Of a stretch of DNA of 57,798 bases, positions 8,732 to 16,069 are shown in pieces. Origin of the DNA: Sporomusa silvacetica DSM 10669 (lineage in GTDB: Bacteria; Bacillota; Negativicutes; Sporomusales; Sporomusaceae); the NCBI RefSeq assembly GCF_002257705.1, contig NZ_LSLK01000080.1:1-57798 (forward strand), given 5' to 3'. Position 1 is the stretch's first letter, and each line of letters starts with the position of its first letter. The notes beneath the pieces were generated by a model, which saw nothing but the letters and a program-made list of their open reading frames with translations, did not search any database and was not told where the DNA came from. Made by a program: the position numbers and the translations under genes.

Positions 8732-8763
8732 CCCATTTAGAGAGTTTGTATTTCTTTTTGAAC

Positions 8764-8794
8764 AAAAAAAGGTGTCCACTTAATAGTAGACACC
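8764..8794 (-). terminator. Terminator of the minus-strand BKACE/dehydrogenase operon
   Basis: On the minus strand GGTGTC-ACT pairs with AGT-GACACC and is followed by seven T, 20 bp after the stop codon of the gene at 8814. Confidence 0.8.
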
Positions 8795-8813
8795 TGCATA
8801 TTGCTTCTGATTA

Positions 8814-9764
8814 TTATTCTTGCGTGTAGTATTCTGATGCTTTTAGTTGATGGATCAACTTCTTCGCGAATTGTTTCTTAATACCAGCAATCTTAGATTC
8901 TTCATATTTATAGAAACCTTCACCTGATTTAATGCCAAGTTTGCCTTCAGCTACCTTTTGTTTCAAGAGATCATTGGCGCCCTGGCGATTATCCATCTCT
9001 TTCAAGAGATTATCGCCGACGATACTCCAGATGTCAAGCCCCCCAAAATCAGCAACTTCTAACTGGCCGGTGGTAGCATAGCGAAAAGCAGGGCCAAATT
9101 TAAGTGCTTTATCAATATCGGCAGGTTCTGCGACACCCATTTCGATGAGGGAGAAGACTTCGCGAGCAACACCTTGCTGGATGCGGTTAGCAACTAGTCC
9201 GGGCACATCTTTAAGAACTTTGACTGTTTGTTTTTTTGCGGAAGCAAACATATTTTCGACTTCTTTATAAATTTCTTCAGGCATATTGCCAAAACAGGAT
9301 AGTTCGACTATCGGCATTAAATGTGCGGGATTATACCAGTGGTTAACAATCATGCGCTTTTGGCGTTCTGGGGAAACCAGAGCCATCATGCCATTAAGCT
9401 GAAGGCTGGATGTATTACTGGCTAAGACTGTATGTTTTGGACAGAATTCATCTAGTTGTTTAAAAAGATTTTGTTTAAGCTCTAATATTTCCGGAGTAGC
9501 TTCAATAACATAATCTCTGTCCTTAACAGCTTGCTGTAAGTCGCCATAAACATTAATTCTATCAAGGGTAGCTTGCATAGATTTAGGCTCAATGAAATGC
9601 TCTTCAACTAAGAGGGCGAGTTCATCTGCAATCTCAGCGAGTGCCTTTTCAAGCTGGTTTTCGTAAGCATCATATAAGTTTACATTATAGTCGTGCAGGG
9701 CGAAGGATAGGGCAATACCGTGCCCCATGGTGCCTGCGCCGATAACACCAATATTTTTTATCAT
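8814..9764 (-). CDS. 3-hydroxyacyl-CoA dehydrogenase family protein
   Basis: A 316-residue NAD-dependent dehydrogenase. The Rossmann motif IGVIGAGTMGHGIA is at the N-terminus and the family segment VLASNTSSL near residue 114. The C-terminal domain has KDVPGLVANRIQQ and ends in GEGFYKY. ATG 9764 is chosen because AGGTGA is spaced six bases before it; GTG 9773 overlaps that site. It follows the BKACE gene by 13 bp in one operon. Family members oxidise 3-hydroxybutyryl-CoA or free beta-hydroxy acids such as carnitine. Next to a BKACE, production of the beta-keto substrate of that enzyme is attractive but unproven. Hbd of butyrate formation is the conservative reading. Confidence 0.82.
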   Translation of the reverse strand: MIKNIGVIGAGTMGHGIALSFALHDYNVNLYDAYENQLEKALAEIADELALLVEEHFIEPKSMQATLDRINVYGDLQQAVKDRDYVIEATPEILELKQNLFKQLDEFCPKHTVLASNTSSLQLNGMMALVSPERQKRMIVNHWYNPAHLMPIVELSCFGNMPEEIYKEVENMFASAKKQTVKVLKDVPGLVANRIQQGVAREVFSLIEMGVAEPADIDKALKFGPAFRYATTGQLEVADFGGLDIWSIVGDNLLKEMDNRQGANDLLKQKVAEGKLGIKSGEGFYKYEESKIAGIKKQFAKKLIHQLKASEYYTQE

Positions 9765-9777
9765 GTAGCTCACCTGC

Positions 9778-10602
9778 CTATTTCTTTTTTAGACCTAAGA
9801 TTTCTCTAGCTTCATTGGGAGTAGCAATTTCTTTGTTGGCTTCTTTGATCACTCTGGCAGCACGGGCAACAAACTGCGCATTTGAGGTTGCCAGTTGATT
9901 CTTGGCATAGTACACATTGTCTTCCATGCCTACGCGAATATGACCGTCTAAGGCAAGTGTAGCTAACATGATCGGCAAGTGGCCTTTGCCGATACCAAAG
10001 GCTGACCAAGTCGATCCTTGTGGGATTAGGTTCTTGAGGTATACCAGATTCTCAACAGTGGCTGCAGTGCCACCAGCGGCTCCTAAAACGAACTGAACGT
10101 GTGCCGGTTGCGCAATAACACCTTTTTTCATATAGTAGAGCGTGTTATATATCATGCCTGCATCGAAAATTTCGATTTCCGGTTTTACGCCGTTTTCCAT
10201 CATTGTTTTACCAAGGTTTTCAAGAAACTGTGGTGTATTAAGGAATAAGCTGCTGTGCATCCAGTTCATAGAACCAGCGTCATAAGAAGCCATTTCGGGT
10301 TTTAGCTCAATAAGATGCGCCATTCTAGTCTCATCAGTCGCATGTAAATCACCGGATGTGGTTAGGTTGAGGACAATATCGCATTTGCTTCTGATAAGCT
10401 CGACTGTTTCCCCAAATTTTTCTTTGGACATAGTGCCTTTACCCTCATCATCTCTCATATGCAGATGGGCTACAGCTGCACCTGCCTGCCAGCATTCATA
10501 TACATCGCTAGCGATTTCTTTGGGAGTAAGAGGAATATTAGGATTATGCTCTTTGGTTGGGAAAGCACCTGTTACTGCAACTGTGATAATTGTTTTTTCC
10601 AT
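9778..10602 (-). CDS. Beta-keto acid cleavage enzyme (BKACE / 3-keto-5-aminohexanoate cleavage family)
   Basis: A 274-residue TIM-barrel protein. BKACE enzymes condense a beta-keto acid with acetyl-CoA to give acetoacetyl-CoA and a new CoA ester or acid. The zinc-binding motif HLHMRD (H46, H48) and a later GMED glutamate match the family. The start MEKTIITVAVTGAFPTKEHN is typical, with AGGTGATTATTC before ATG 10602. The lysine-fermentation partners (Kdd, Kal, mutases) are absent, so the substrate need not be 3-keto-5-aminohexanoate; dehydrocarnitine and other beta-keto acids are known substrates of the family. It is followed by the dehydrogenase at 8814 and preceded by a thiolase relic. The sigma-54 activator at 10928 diverges from it. 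Confidence 0.85.
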   Translation of the reverse strand: MEKTIITVAVTGAFPTKEHNPNIPLTPKEIASDVYECWQAGAAVAHLHMRDDEGKGTMSKEKFGETVELIRSKCDIVLNLTTSGDLHATDETRMAHLIELKPEMASYDAGSMNWMHSSLFLNTPQFLENLGKTMMENGVKPEIEIFDAGMIYNTLYYMKKGVIAQPAHVQFVLGAAGGTAATVENLVYLKNLIPQGSTWSAFGIGKGHLPIMLATLALDGHIRVGMEDNVYYAKNQLATSNAQFVARAARVIKEANKEIATPNEAREILGLKKK

Positions 10603-10620
10603 GAATAATCACCTCATAAT

Positions 10621-10813
10621 TTATTTTAAATTTTTTGCAATGGTAGCGATTTTCTGACCGCCGCCGATCAGACCTCGATTGGCTGTGCAGTGCTGTATGG
10701 TGTGGAGAGTCACCAGGATACAGGCACCGCGGGAACCAAGAACGACATCTTTCATGCGTGGCTTCTATGTGGGTGTTGTAAGGCTCGCTGAAAACATACT
10801 GCAATTTTCGTGC
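10621..10813 (-). pseudogene. Thiolase (acetyl-CoA C-acetyltransferase) C-terminal relic
   Basis: Reading from about 10756 on the minus strand gives a 44-residue frame ending at TAA 10622. It contains GSRGACILVTL and LIGGGQKIATI, which align with the thiolase C-terminal segments GASGARILVTLL and LCIGGGQGIA. Residues between them are missing, and the upstream sequence continues the similarity only with frameshifts and a stop. It sits 19 bp before the BKACE gene, so an original thiolase-BKACE-dehydrogenase operon is likely. The rest of the gap to 10928 is AT-rich and should hold the divergent promoters; I see no sigma-54 element there. Confidence 0.55.
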
Positions 10814-10927
10814 CAAAATGATGAGAAGGGAGATAGCTTAATGGTTTACATATGGCTTTAGATTGGTTATTATTTGTAAATTATAAATAGTAATATTAGT
10901 TTTCTAAAATAGCTATGTAGGGGGTGG

Positions 10928-12469
10928 ATGGTATTGAAAGATAGAATAGAAAGCAGTGAAGCTATTTTTTTGCAAAGTTTAATAAAAAAAATAGAAAAAA
11001 GTAATTTGGATACTGCGTCTTCTCGAGAGATTATCAATAGTTTACAGAAAGTGTTTAGTGAACTTTCTGATCTTAGAGATATTGGCGATTATCTTTATGA
11101 TGGGCTTTATATTACCGATGGCAACGGCAAGACATTGTATGTGAACAAAGCATATACTAGAATCACGGGTATTCGTGCTGATGAAGTAGTAGGAAAGTAT
11201 GTGGATGAGCTGCTGGCAGAAGGCGTTTATCTAAATGCCGTCACTCCGGAAGTGATTAAATGCAAAAAGCAAGTAAATGCCATGGGAGAAAGCTTAAAAA
11301 ATAGGACTAAAATGCTAATTACTGGAATTCCAGTCTTGGACGAAAAGGGTAAGGTAAAGAAAGTCGTGATCATTGATAGAGAAATTACTGAATTGTTGCA
11401 AATGAAAGATGACCTAGAAGTTTCGCAAAAAAAGATGAAAGCAGTGGAAAAGGACAAGGTAAAGAATGCACTGGAAGTGGAACATCTTAGAAAACAGCAG
11501 TTGAATAAAAATATGATCGGGAATAGTCTTGAGACCCAAAAGGTCATGAAGCTAATTCGGCAAATTGCGGGCCTTGATGTTACGGTATTGATCACAGGGG
11601 AAACGGGCTCAGGCAAAGAGGTAGTGTCAACTGAGATATATGCAAATAGTTCTAGAAAAGATGGTCCTTACATAAAGGTTAATTGTGCAGCCATCCCTGC
11701 CAACCTTTTGGAAGCCGAACTTTTTGGTTACGCCAAAGGAGCGTTTACTGGTGCGATTAGTTCAGGTAAAATTGGCTTGTTTGAATTAGCTGATAAAGGG
11801 ACGATATTGCTTGATGAAATCGGGGACATGCCAATGGAATTGCAGTCTAAACTGCTAAGGGTAATCCAGCATAAAGAAATAACCCGTATTGGAGGAACTA
11901 AACCAATCAAGCTAGATGTGAGAATTCTGTCTGCAACAAATTGCAATTTAAAGGATCTTGTGAAGCAAGGGCGATTTCGTGAAGATTTGTATTACCGTCT
12001 GAACGTATTTCCTATACACATTCCACCACTGCGTTCGCGAATTGAAGATATTGAATTGTTAGCTCGCCATTTCCTTGATGTGTACAATTCCAAATATGCA
12101 AAGAACGCAATAATAGATAAAATGGGGTTTGGAATGTTGCAACAATATTCATGGCCCGGGAACATCCGTGAGCTGCAAAACATACTTGAGAGACTGGTTA
12201 TTATATCAGAACAGAGTGGAAACATCAGTAATGAACAATTAGGAGCTCTATTAAATATAAACCCATCATATGTTTCCGATCTTGTTGTAGAGGAAATGGG
12301 GCTAAAAGAAATCGTTAGCAATATTGAGAAAAAAACAATTGAGAGGGTATTGGCTCAATGTGGGAGTACGAGAAAAGCTGCTCAAATTTTAAAGATTGAC
12401 CAATCGACCATCGTAAAAAAAGCTAAGAGGCTTGGAATTGGATTGAAAGATGAAAAGATGCATCATTAG
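10928..12469 (+). CDS. PAS-type sigma-54-dependent transcriptional activator
   Basis: A 513-residue enhancer-binding protein. An N-terminal coiled region and a PAS sensor (about 60-155) precede a linker helix, the AAA+ domain (about 195-430) and a C-terminal Fis-type helix-turn-helix (about 470-505). Walker A is GETGSGKE (about 223), the sigma-54 contact loop is the intact GAFTGA (about 271) and Walker B is ILLDEIGD. ATG 10928 is very close to the GGGGGTGG site, so TTG 10934 may be the real start. It lies between the BKACE operon and atoE and probably activates atoE and bcd through GATGA-N6-TCATC sites. The signal sensed by the PAS domain is unknown. Confidence 0.9.
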   Translation: MVLKDRIESSEAIFLQSLIKKIEKSNLDTASSREIINSLQKVFSELSDLRDIGDYLYDGLYITDGNGKTLYVNKAYTRITGIRADEVVGKYVDELLAEGVYLNAVTPEVIKCKKQVNAMGESLKNRTKMLITGIPVLDEKGKVKKVVIIDREITELLQMKDDLEVSQKKMKAVEKDKVKNALEVEHLRKQQLNKNMIGNSLETQKVMKLIRQIAGLDVTVLITGETGSGKEVVSTEIYANSSRKDGPYIKVNCAAIPANLLEAELFGYAKGAFTGAISSGKIGLFELADKGTILLDEIGDMPMELQSKLLRVIQHKEITRIGGTKPIKLDVRILSATNCNLKDLVKQGRFREDLYYRLNVFPIHIPPLRSRIEDIELLARHFLDVYNSKYAKNAIIDKMGFGMLQQYSWPGNIRELQNILERLVIISEQSGNISNEQLGALLNINPSYVSDLVVEEMGLKEIVSNIEKKTIERVLAQCGSTRKAAQILKIDQSTIVKKAKRLGIGLKDEKMHH

Positions 12470-12492
12470 TGATGCATCTTTTCATCTTTCAA
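12443..12492. terminator. 23-bp perfect hairpin across the activator stop codon
   Basis: Arms 12443-12465 and 12470-12492 are exact complements around a TTAG loop that includes the stop codon. There is no long T run, so termination may be weak. Each arm also holds a one-mismatch copy of the operator: 12449-12464 GATGA-AAAGAT-GCATC and 12471-12486 GATGC-ATCTTT-TCATC, 22 bp apart. A double role as terminator and enhancer pair is inferred. Confidence 0.7.
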
Positions 12493-12522
12493 AAATAGTT
12501 GTTCCAGCAAGGTAATACCAGA

Positions 12523-12572
12523 GGCCATTCCATCTTTTTGATGACAAACGTCATCAAAAAGATGGAATGGCC
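12523..12572. promoter_or_regulatory. Second 23-bp perfect hairpin containing an operator site
   Basis: Arms 12523-12545 and 12550-12572 are exact complements around AAAC. The centre is a perfect operator GATGA-CAAACG-TCATC (12540-12555), starting 68 bp before the GG of the -24 element at 12608, the same distance as at bcd (67 bp). It could also end transcription from the activator gene. Confidence 0.7.
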
Positions 12573-12605
12573 TGAATTTTATAACAACGAGATGGATTTT
12601 TAGTA

Positions 12606-12622
12606 TTGGCACGATTATTGCA
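12606..12622 (+). promoter_or_regulatory. Sigma-54 promoter of atoE
   Basis: TTGGCACGATTATTGCA is a full match to the sigma-54 consensus, with GG at 12608-12609 and GC at 12620-12621. About 270 bp of AT-rich leader separates it from the atoE start; I see no clear structure in that leader. Confidence 0.88.
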
Positions 12623-12895
12623 AGTTAATTGAGCGTGGAAGTTGAAGGCTACAACTTAAAAAATGATGGGGAGACAATGTAAAGGTAATTACCTTAATAG
12701 GCAGTTTACAGAGTTGAATATTCGTCTAAAATAAGGTAGATTTTGTAGCAGGAATATACCGGATTTTTGGTTATTTAGTGGCAAAAAAATAAGGGAGATA
12801 ATGAGATTACTGTCCGTTAATAATCAGAATATATAATCTTTGTAAACATAGGAGATTAACTACTTAGGATAATATGGAAGAATGGAAGTGTGATA

Positions 12896-14224
12896 ATGAT
12901 AAATCGAGTACTCATGTTCTTCGTAAATTTGATGCAAAGGTATTTACCGGATCCGTTTACAATTGTTTGGGTTATCACTTTGTTTGTAGGTGTAATGGCG
13001 TTAATTATCACACCTACGACGCCGATGGCAGTGGTTGAATACTGGGGGAAAGGATTCTTTGATATTTTAGCCTTTGCTATGCAGATGTCGTTGGTTTTGA
13101 TAACCGGTTATGCTTTAGCTTCTGCCAATGTGGTACAACGGTTTCTGAAAAGAATAGTTCTTATTCCGAAGACTCCAACGCAAACGATACTTTTCATTGG
13201 TTTTGCCTCAATGGCTCTTTACTATTTTAACTGGGGATTAGGTCTGATTGCAGGCGGTTTTCTTGCACGTGAGGCCGCAAAACAACACCGTGATACTGAT
13301 TTTCGTGTTTTAGTAACGGCGGCATTTTCCGGCATTATTATTACCCACGGTGGGCTATCGGCATCTGTGCCGCTAGTAATTAATACAAAGGGTCACTTTC
13401 TAGAAAACCAAATTGGACTTGTTCCTTTATCTCAGACTATTTTTCATCCGCAAACTTTGTTTATCACGATTACGTTAGCGATTCTAATTCCCCTAGTTTG
13501 CCTACTCATGCTACCTAAGAAGAAAGAAGATATTGTTATAGCTGATCTTTCTTTGCTTGAAGACATTAAAGGACCTGAAGCGGCCGCTGAGTCTGAGCAA
13601 TACTTGGCAGACAAAATGGATCACAGTCGTATTTTAAACTATTCTCTAGGAATAGCCGGACTGTTTTATCTAGGCTCGTACTTCATGAAAAATGGATTTA
13701 ATCTTAATGTTAATATTTTAATATTTATGTTTATTGTGTTAGGAATATTGGCCCACGGTACGTTGCTCAATTATGCAAAGGCTATTTCTAAAGGTACTTC
13801 TACTGCAAGTGGGATCATTTTACAGTTCCCTTTCTACGCCGGTATTATGGGAATTATGCACGGTAGCGGATTAGTCCATGTTATATCTAATTTGTTATTA
13901 AGTGTTTCTACCTATGAAACTTTTGAGTTGGCCTGCTATTTCTCATCGCTCATCATTAGTATATTTGTTCCTTCGGCAGGAGGGCACTGGGTAGTCCAGG
14001 CGCCATTTATGCTGCCGGCTGCAGCTACTTTAGGTGTAGAACCATGGAAAGTTGCCATGGGTGTGGCATGGGGTGAAAGTATCTGGAACGTTGTATGTCC
14101 GTTTTGGGCGTTGCCACTCCTTGCAATTGCAAACATGAGTCTTCGAGATTTAATCGGATTCTCAGTTCTTCTATTTATTCTTGGTAATATAGTTGCTATT
14201 ACCGGTATTCTTTTAATACATTAA
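12896..14224 (+). CDS. atoE: AtoE-like short-chain fatty acid transporter
   Basis: A 442-residue polytopic membrane protein of the AtoE/YfcC-like ion transporter group, thought to carry short-chain fatty acids such as acetoacetate or butyrate across the inner membrane. It shows about ten to twelve hydrophobic helices and conserved stretches YLPDPFTIVWVITLF near the N-terminus and PSAGGHWVVQAPFMLPAA near residue 362. ATG 12896 is preferred over GTG 12890 because GGAAG ends seven bases before it. A perfect sigma-54 promoter at 12606 and three operators place it under the adjacent activator. This links substrate uptake with the bcd operon. Confidence 0.88.
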   Translation: MINRVLMFFVNLMQRYLPDPFTIVWVITLFVGVMALIITPTTPMAVVEYWGKGFFDILAFAMQMSLVLITGYALASANVVQRFLKRIVLIPKTPTQTILFIGFASMALYYFNWGLGLIAGGFLAREAAKQHRDTDFRVLVTAAFSGIIITHGGLSASVPLVINTKGHFLENQIGLVPLSQTIFHPQTLFITITLAILIPLVCLLMLPKKKEDIVIADLSLLEDIKGPEAAAESEQYLADKMDHSRILNYSLGIAGLFYLGSYFMKNGFNLNVNILIFMFIVLGILAHGTLLNYAKAISKGTSTASGIILQFPFYAGIMGIMHGSGLVHVISNLLLSVSTYETFELACYFSSLIISIFVPSAGGHWVVQAPFMLPAAATLGVEPWKVAMGVAWGESIWNVVCPFWALPLLAIANMSLRDLIGFSVLLFILGNIVAITGILLIH

Positions 14225-14415
14225 AGAACGTTTGTTGTTAGGTAAGCATCTATTGAGTTTCACACTGTGAAAATAGGGTTGGTGGAAAACTTAGAGATAA
14301 GTTATCAACAACCCCACTATATCCATAATATATACTGATATAGGTATTACAAAATACTTTCGCGTGTTATGAAATTCTTTTATGGGTATTACAAATTATC
14401 TGTTGCCTGAAAGGA

Positions 14416-14685
14416 ATGAACGACACTATGACAGCCACTGAAGTTCTAAAATACTATCAGTATGTAGTGCCAATATTGACAGAGTTGTTACCAAACAACT
14501 TTTGCGTACCTAGAGAAAAGTATCTAGTGACAAAGCCTAGTAAGAAAATCAACCTAAACATTGCACCTGGTACATTACTAAAAGATGGGACTTCAGTATT
14601 TATAGCAATGGCTGAAAATCGTAGGGTTGTTGTTCGGGCTGATATAATATGTGGAGGTGTTTTTCCTGCCCCGCTTAATCGCTGA
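14416..14685 (+). pseudogene. N-terminal remnant of a chemoreceptor-type sensor
   Basis: An 89-codon frame. VPREKYLVTKPSKKINLNI and AMAENRRVVVRAD resemble the N-terminal sensory segment found in chemotaxis and signalling proteins of Sporomusaceae (PREKYL ... GTxxxxAxxxxRRVVVRAD). No membrane helix, HAMP or signalling domain follows; after RADI the frame runs into unrelated sequence belonging to the next remnant and stops. The true protein would be several hundred residues long. It overlaps the DUF1537 remnant by 35 bp in another frame. I see this as one side of a deletion junction near 14650. Upstream, 14225-14415 holds nothing I can assign. Confidence 0.5.
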
Positions 14686-15790
14686 GCTGAAAATTTTTGA
14701 TAACAAAAGTTTTCAGCATTGCTGGTCGGTTCGCCTCCATGCAAAACTAGATTTATTGGGGGAAAATTTAAAGACTGACCTAAAGGTTGATGGTGAAATT
14801 ATCTGTCCCTATTTTAGGGAAGGCGGACGCTTTACGATCGACAACATTTATTATGTGCAGTATGGGGATTTTCTTGTCCCGGCTGGCGAAACTGAGTTTG
14901 CCAAAGACAAAACATTTGGCTATCAATCGTCTGATTTGACCGAATACATTGAAGAAAAATCAAAAGGCCGCTATAAGAAAGAACAAGTTGTAACGATTTC
15001 ACTGCAAGAGTTGCGGGCACTCAACATTGAGAAAATTGTTGATAAACTGATTCATGTAACAAATTTTGGGAAAGTAGTAGTCAATGCTATTGATGCCTGT
15101 GATGTAAAAGTATTCTGTATAGCCTTTTACCGCGCACTTGCGCAAGGAAAAGTTTTCCTGTTCCGTACCGTTGCCGGCATTGTAAAAGAATTAGGTGCTA
15201 TTGCGGATAAGCCGCTTTTAACGAGACAAGAGATGGTAACAAGCAGTGGCGCTACTGGCGGAATCATTGTGGTTGGTTCCCATACAGAGAAAACAACAAG
15301 CCAAGTTGAGCAATTAAAAACTGTCGCAGGAATACGGTTTATTGAGTTTAATTCTGATTTGGTTCTTGAAGAAGAACGTTTTCAGGAAGAAATCGATTCA
15401 GTCGTAAAGCAGGAAGAGGCGCTATTGAATCAGGGCGTTACAGTCGTCGTTTATACTAAACGAAAATTATTAACGTTGGACAATGATTCGAAGAAAGATG
15501 CTTTGGCGCGTTCTGTTAAAATATCAGATGCCGTACAATCACTGGTTGGCAGACTGAATGTAACTCCGGCCTTTGTTGTTGCAAAAGGCGGTATCACGTC
15601 TAGTGATGTTGGTACTAAAGCGTTAAAAGTAAAACGTGCCAACGTACTCGGGCAGATAAGGCCGGGTGTACCAGTCTGGCAAACAGGAGAAGAAAGTAAA
15701 TTTCCGCAGATACCTTATGTGATATTTCCTGGAAATGTTGGGGAGCAAAATACACTTAAAGAAGTTGTGGAAATATTACTGGCAGAATAG
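14651..15790 (+). pseudogene. Four-carbon acid sugar kinase family (DUF1537), N-terminally truncated
   Basis: A 379-codon frame matching the middle and C-terminal part of the DUF1537/OtnK-like kinases, which phosphorylate four-carbon acid sugars. Visible pieces are VDGEIICPYFREGGRFT, the nucleotide-domain segment GGIIVVGSHTEKTTSQVEQL and the end VAKGGITSSDVGTKALKV, then PGVPVW and IPYVIFPGNVGE. The usual N-terminus with its conserved D-D-x-TGA motif (about 100 residues) is missing. The frame begins inside the chemoreceptor remnant with an accidental GTG. The C-terminal domain is uninterrupted, so the loss may be recent. It could also be a divergent family member with an atypical N-terminus. 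Confidence 0.6.
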
Positions 15791-15822
15791 TAAAACAAGA
15801 AAATATGGGGAGAGCTTAAAAA

Positions 15823-15870
15823 AGACCCTATAGACTGGACACGAAAAAAAGTCCAACTATAGGGTCTATT
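15823..15870 (+). terminator. Terminator after the DUF1537 gene
   Basis: AGACCCTATAG (15823-15833) pairs with CTATAGGGTCT (15857-15867), with an inner GGAC/GTCC stem. The stem is nearly symmetric, so it could also serve the convergent kimA gene. Confidence 0.75.
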
Positions 15871-15879
15871 TATCCAGAT

Positions 15880-15982
15880 GGAAAGTATAACTTTCCCTGG
15901 ATTGAACGACTATACCCCTAAAGGGCACAGGCGGCTTCTGCCGGCGTCCTGACGGACTTGGCACAAGCCAAGTCTTTTCTTA
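15880..15982 (+). ncRNA. Structured RNA element with terminator, copy 2 (unknown class)
   Basis: Second copy of the element at 7511. Hairpin GGAAAG (15880-15885)/CTTTCC (15891-15896) replaces GCGAAA/TTTCGC. The core TGGATTGAACGACTATACCC begins at 15898. CCCC/GGG and CGGC/GCCG hairpins follow, then GACTTGGC-ACAA-GCCAAGTC with a TTTTCTT tail (about 15955-15980). Helices are kept while bases change in pairs. No plus-strand gene follows within 5 kb, so this copy has lost its gene or acts on its own. Confidence 0.5.
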
Positions 15983-16069
15983 TGTTGTAGTATTATAGGG
16001 TAGAGGAATGGTATGAGTAAAAAGCTGTTTCTGAATACATGGTAAAGGTGCTAGACCAGGAGTGGGGGA

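Noticed and set aside
10544..10816. 90-codon minus-strand ORF as a gene
   Set aside because: It overlaps the BKACE start in another frame; the meaningful reading there is the thiolase relic in a different frame.
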